DNA of 9,334 nucleotides from M3007 sp039804245. Its GTDB lineage: Bacteria > Bacteroidota > Bacteroidia > Chitinophagales > Saprospiraceae. Under the pieces are notes generated by a model that searched no databases, had not been told where the DNA came from, and worked only from the letters and a program-made list of their open reading frames with translations. The stretch spans positions 1 through 9,334 of the forward strand of contig JBDLWO010000123.1 in NCBI GenBank assembly GCA_039804245.1. The letters are read 5' to 3'. Below are positions 7,131-9,334 of the stretch, piece after piece. The position numbers and the translations under genes are program-made. The first letter of the stretch is position 1; every line of letters starts with the position of its first letter.

Positions 7131-8351
7131 TTACCGATGATAAACTTCCAAATAACGGCGTGCGATTACCGGTTCTGCATATTCCGCGAGTACTTTTTCT
7201 CGGGCATTCCGACCGAGAACGGCCCGTTTTTCATCATCTGCCAGCACCTGCCTGATATCGAGGGCCATCTGACGGCTGTCTTTTACAGGAGAAACCACCC
7301 CTGTAACCCCATTTTCTATCATTTCGGGAATACCCCCCACATCGAAACCGACTGCAGGTGTACCACAGGCCATGCTCTCCATGATGGTATTGGGCAAATT
7401 TTCTTCCAGCGAGGGTATGACGAAAACATCACAGGCTGCATAAAAAGCCGACATTTCCGCTGCATTTTGAATCAGTCCGGGCTGAACAAGCGGCAGTTTC
7501 ACGTCTTTGAAATCGGCGGGATCGCTTTTCCCCACCACCACCACCGCCGTATTGGCGAGGTCTTGCAACTCATTCAGTGCTTCCAGGAAATATGCGAACC
7601 CCTTGAACGGGTTTTTTACGTTCATGGCTGCGAACAGGATAATGCGGGTGTCGGGTGCGAGTCCGAACCGCTCCCTAAAAGCCATTTTTTCAGCTGTACT
7701 GGCCGGTTTGAACAGATCCGTATCAATCGGGTTGGGGATGTCGGTGATGGAATAATTGCCGAGCAGACTGCTTGCGCGTGCTTGTCCGGCCAGCCATTTG
7801 CTGCATGTGACAATTTCCATCCCGGCAGGGTAGAGGCGTTTTTTCCTCCGCCATACCTGATTGGACAGATCACTTTCGGAGGGGAATCGCAGGTAGGGGC
7901 ATTTTCCGCAAGAGTTGCTGAAACGCCCGCAGCCCCTGTCGTGATGGCAGCCACCGGTGAAAGCCCACATATCGTGCAGCGTCCACACAATCTTTTTACC
8001 AGATTGGCCGAGCGCTTCGAGGTTGCGCAGAGACAGGAACCCCTGATTCCACCAGTGCAGGTGAATTATATCGGCCTCCTGAACGAGCGGGTGCCTGCTA
8101 ATGTCGGTACCGAAATTGGCTAACGAGAACGAAAACCGAACCGATTTGTCGCGTTCCCACGGGAGAAAAGTCAGTCTTTCGGCGATAAAGCCGAATCTGC
8201 CGCCTGCGTCTTTTTGCGTCAGCAGACCGGCATTTACACCTGATTTCTGCAGGGCAGCCTGGAGCCTGTGGCAGGCTGTACCTGCGCCACCGTGGGGATA
8301 AGTTGTGACGAGCAGCACATTTGGCTGCCCTGATTCAGCTGAATTGCTCAT
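7131..8351 (-). CDS. Glycosyltransferase family 4 (GT-B fold), WcaC-like
   Basis: The 406-residue cytoplasmic or membrane-peripheral enzyme would transfer a sugar from a nucleotide-sugar donor onto a growing glycan. The N-terminal domain opens NVLLVTTYPHGGAG (11-24) and contains the acceptor-side IIHLHWW (95-101) and TLHDMWAFTGGC (124-135). The C-terminal domain has the donor-binding PSLEENLPNTIMESMACG (313-330) with the EX7E pair Glu317/Glu325, then GGIPEMI (339-345). A Cys/His patch (Cys135, His136, His137, Cys141, Cys148, Cys151) follows the HDMWAFTGGC segment; it is shared with some WcaC-like enzymes and may bind a metal. I start at ATG 8351 because homologous enzymes begin just before the NVLLV strand; longer in-frame starts at 8387 and 8417 would run into the divergent gene. 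It diverges from the HlpA-like transferase gene with 34 bases between starts, so both probably serve the same polysaccharide. Donor and acceptor are unknown. Confidence 0.93.
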   Translation of the reverse strand: MSNSAESGQPNVLLVTTYPHGGAGTACHRLQAALQKSGVNAGLLTQKDAGGRFGFIAERLTFLPWERDKSVRFSFSLANFGTDISRHPLVQEADIIHLHWWNQGFLSLRNLEALGQSGKKIVWTLHDMWAFTGGCHHDRGCGRFSNSCGKCPYLRFPSESDLSNQVWRRKKRLYPAGMEIVTCSKWLAGQARASSLLGNYSITDIPNPIDTDLFKPASTAEKMAFRERFGLAPDTRIILFAAMNVKNPFKGFAYFLEALNELQDLANTAVVVVGKSDPADFKDVKLPLVQPGLIQNAAEMSAFYAACDVFVIPSLEENLPNTIMESMACGTPAVGFDVGGIPEMIENGVTGVVSPVKDSRQMALDIRQVLADDEKRAVLGRNAREKVLAEYAEPVIARRYLEVYHR

Positions 8352-8359
8352 ATTTGCGG

Positions 8360-8392
8360 CGAAAATAACCACATTTCCACATATCATGCAAA
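8360..8392 (-). promoter_or_regulatory. Putative Bacteroidota-type promoter for the GT4 gene
   Basis: On the minus strand TTTG (8392-8389) and TATTTTCG (8367-8360) are separated by 21 bases, within the 19-21 spacing of Bacteroidota promoters. The second box differs at one position from TAnnTTTG. The site ends 8 bases before the ATG at 8351, so the leader would be very short. The -33 box lies inside codons 2 and 3 of the divergent gene. The match is short and could be chance. Confidence 0.35.
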
Positions 8393-9294
8393 CACCCGTT
8401 CTCCTTTTGTTCTTCAATCGCCCCGGCCATGCCGCGGCTGTGATGAATCGGGTGCGCGATGCCCGACCTGCCCGCGTGTATGCGCACGTGGATGGCCCGC
8501 GCGCAGGAAGGGCAGAAGAAGAGGCACTTGTCGAGGCTTGTCGCGATCTGGTGCGGGGTATTGACTGGCCCTGCGAGGTGAATACCTTGTTCAGGGAGCA
8601 GAATATGGGGCTTCGGGATGGGGTAGGGGATGCGCTGAACTGGTTTTTTTCAAAAGAGGAATTCGGTATCGTGCTGGAAGACGATTGTTTGCCCGAACCT
8701 TCTTTTTTCCCTTATTGTGAGGAATTGCTGCACAGGTACCGCGATGATGAGCGTATCATGCACATCACCGGTTCCAATGTGGCAGAAGAATATACAAACC
8801 ATTCAGTAGACAGCTATTTCTTCTCCCGTTTCAGTTTGGTATGGGGTTGGGCCTCCTGGCGCCGGGCGTGGGAAAAAATGTCGCCCGGTTTGGGCGGCCT
8901 GAATGAGTTCGAGGAGTCTGGCAGTATGCGTACGCTTATACCCGGGTACATGGCCCGGACCTATATGATGGACAAATTCCGGGTTACCAGCCGGAGAGAA
9001 AACAACTCATGGGCGTACGCGTGGTTTTACTCTATCCTGAAAAACGACGGACTCTGTATTATTCCGAAAATAAATCTGGTGGAAAACGTGGGAGTGGGCG
9101 ATGCAGATGCCACCAACACCAGAACCAGGCTGCAGCATCAGTTGGTGAGAGCCGGTTCGATGACATTTCCATTGCATCATCCGGCTGATTCGTCGGTGGA
9201 TGAAGCGCGGGAAAGACAAATTTTTTACCATACCCAAAAACAAAAATGGCGATTATTCATTTGGTACATATTGCGTCTGACTGGTCTGCGCTGA
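8386..9294 (+). CDS. HlpA-like nucleotide-diphospho-sugar transferase (GT-A type glycosyltransferase)
   Basis: The 302-residue protein resembles the bacterial family annotated as nucleotide-diphospho-sugar transferase or 'hemolytic protein HlpA-like', related in fold to GNT-I-type GT-A glycosyltransferases. It opens PVLLLFFNRPGHA (4-16), the typical first strand of the family. The metal/donor-binding motif is EDD (98-100) in IVLEDDCLPEPSFF. Later come the Trp-rich VWGWASWRRAWE (152-163) and NSWAYAWFYS (207-216), followed by the conserved ENVGVGDADATNT region (233-245). I chose ATG 8386 because the conserved strand begins there; an in-frame ATG at 8305 would add 27 unlike residues that overlap the GT4 gene. 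No signal peptide or clear membrane helix is seen, though the C-terminus (RLFIWYILRL, 289-298) is hydrophobic and basic and may associate with the membrane. The next gene starts 16 bases downstream. It most likely acts in surface glycan synthesis; the 'hemolytic' label is historical. Confidence 0.9.
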   Translation: MQTPVLLLFFNRPGHAAAVMNRVRDARPARVYAHVDGPRAGRAEEEALVEACRDLVRGIDWPCEVNTLFREQNMGLRDGVGDALNWFFSKEEFGIVLEDDCLPEPSFFPYCEELLHRYRDDERIMHITGSNVAEEYTNHSVDSYFFSRFSLVWGWASWRRAWEKMSPGLGGLNEFEESGSMRTLIPGYMARTYMMDKFRVTSRRENNSWAYAWFYSILKNDGLCIIPKINLVENVGVGDADATNTRTRLQHQLVRAGSMTFPLHHPADSSVDEARERQIFYHTQKQKWRLFIWYILRLTGLR

Positions 9295-9310
9295 ACCTCT
9301 GTAAATAATC

Positions 9311-9334
9311 ATGAACTACATCATCTACGATCTG
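9311..9334 (+). CDS. Start of a further gene, cut by the window edge (possibly FkbM-type methyltransferase)
   Basis: An ATG 16 bases after the HlpA-like gene's stop opens a frame reading MNYIIYDL to the edge. The spacing and same strand fit an operon. A hydrophobic strand ending in YDL is how FkbM-family SAM-dependent methyltransferases often begin, and these commonly accompany HlpA-like transferases, but eight residues cannot establish the family. Confidence 0.5.

Noticed and set aside
6549..8123. A 524-codon open frame on the plus strand, spanning the HerA-like and GT4 genes in antisense
   Set aside because: Its translation is rich in Cys, His, Arg and Phe with no recognisable motif, and it crosses the gap between two well-supported minus-strand genes. 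It is a by-product of their codon use.
8320..8356. TTTG (8320-8323) and CATATTTG (8349-8356) as a plus-strand promoter for the HlpA-like gene
   Set aside because: The 25-base spacing exceeds the 19-21 of Bacteroidota promoters and the second box lacks the leading T of TAnnTTTG.
8352..8417. Longer N-terminus for the GT4 protein starting at 8417 or 8387
   Set aside because: The extra residues overlap the divergent gene's coding start and precede the normal first strand of the family; the ATG at 8351 fits better.

Overview
This window reads as a compact chromosomal segment of a member of the Bacteroidota or a close relative (an inference). Start codons are almost never preceded by a Shine-Dalgarno sequence. 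The clearest promoter-like elements have the TAnnTTTG / TTTG form used by the Bacteroidota sigma factor. Protein families also fit: a nucleotide-diphospho-sugar transferase of the HlpA-like type and a GT4 glycosyltransferase with a Cys/His patch. There is no insertion sequence, tRNA, rRNA or CRISPR array, and almost no non-coding DNA; the longest gap is 49 bases.

Left arm (1-3111, + strand): three genes joined by 4-base ATGA stop/start overlaps. They are a 5'-truncated N-acyl-D-amino-acid deacylase (amidohydrolase), a DUF1611 protein related to the D-glutamate N-acetyltransferase DgcN, and an enolase-superfamily dipeptide epimerase related to DgcA and L-Ala-D/L-Glu epimerases. Together they look like a translationally coupled cassette for D-amino acids, N-acyl-D-amino acids or D-residue dipeptides, such as might come from peptidoglycan turnover. 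The epimerase has acidic residues where the characterised Ala-Glu enzyme has the Arg that reads the glutamate, so its substrate may differ.

Middle (8351 down to 3126, - strand): five genes. A GT4 glycosyltransferase is followed by a 49-base gap holding a TATCTTTG promoter-like element. Next come a HerA-like/DUF853 (YjgR-type) ATPase, a VWA-domain protein with an intact MIDAS only 3 bases downstream, a 100-residue two-helix membrane protein, and a Gfo/Idh/MocA sugar dehydrogenase. The last four are 3-12 bases apart and probably co-transcribed. The ATPase-VWA-membrane protein trio is the least understood part of the window. The left and middle arms converge with 14 bases between stop codons.

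Right arm (8386 to the end, + strand): an HlpA-like glycosyltransferase diverges from the GT4 gene across only 34 bases, followed by the first eight codons of another gene. The two glycosyltransferases suggest the edge of a surface-polysaccharide or glycoconjugate locus.
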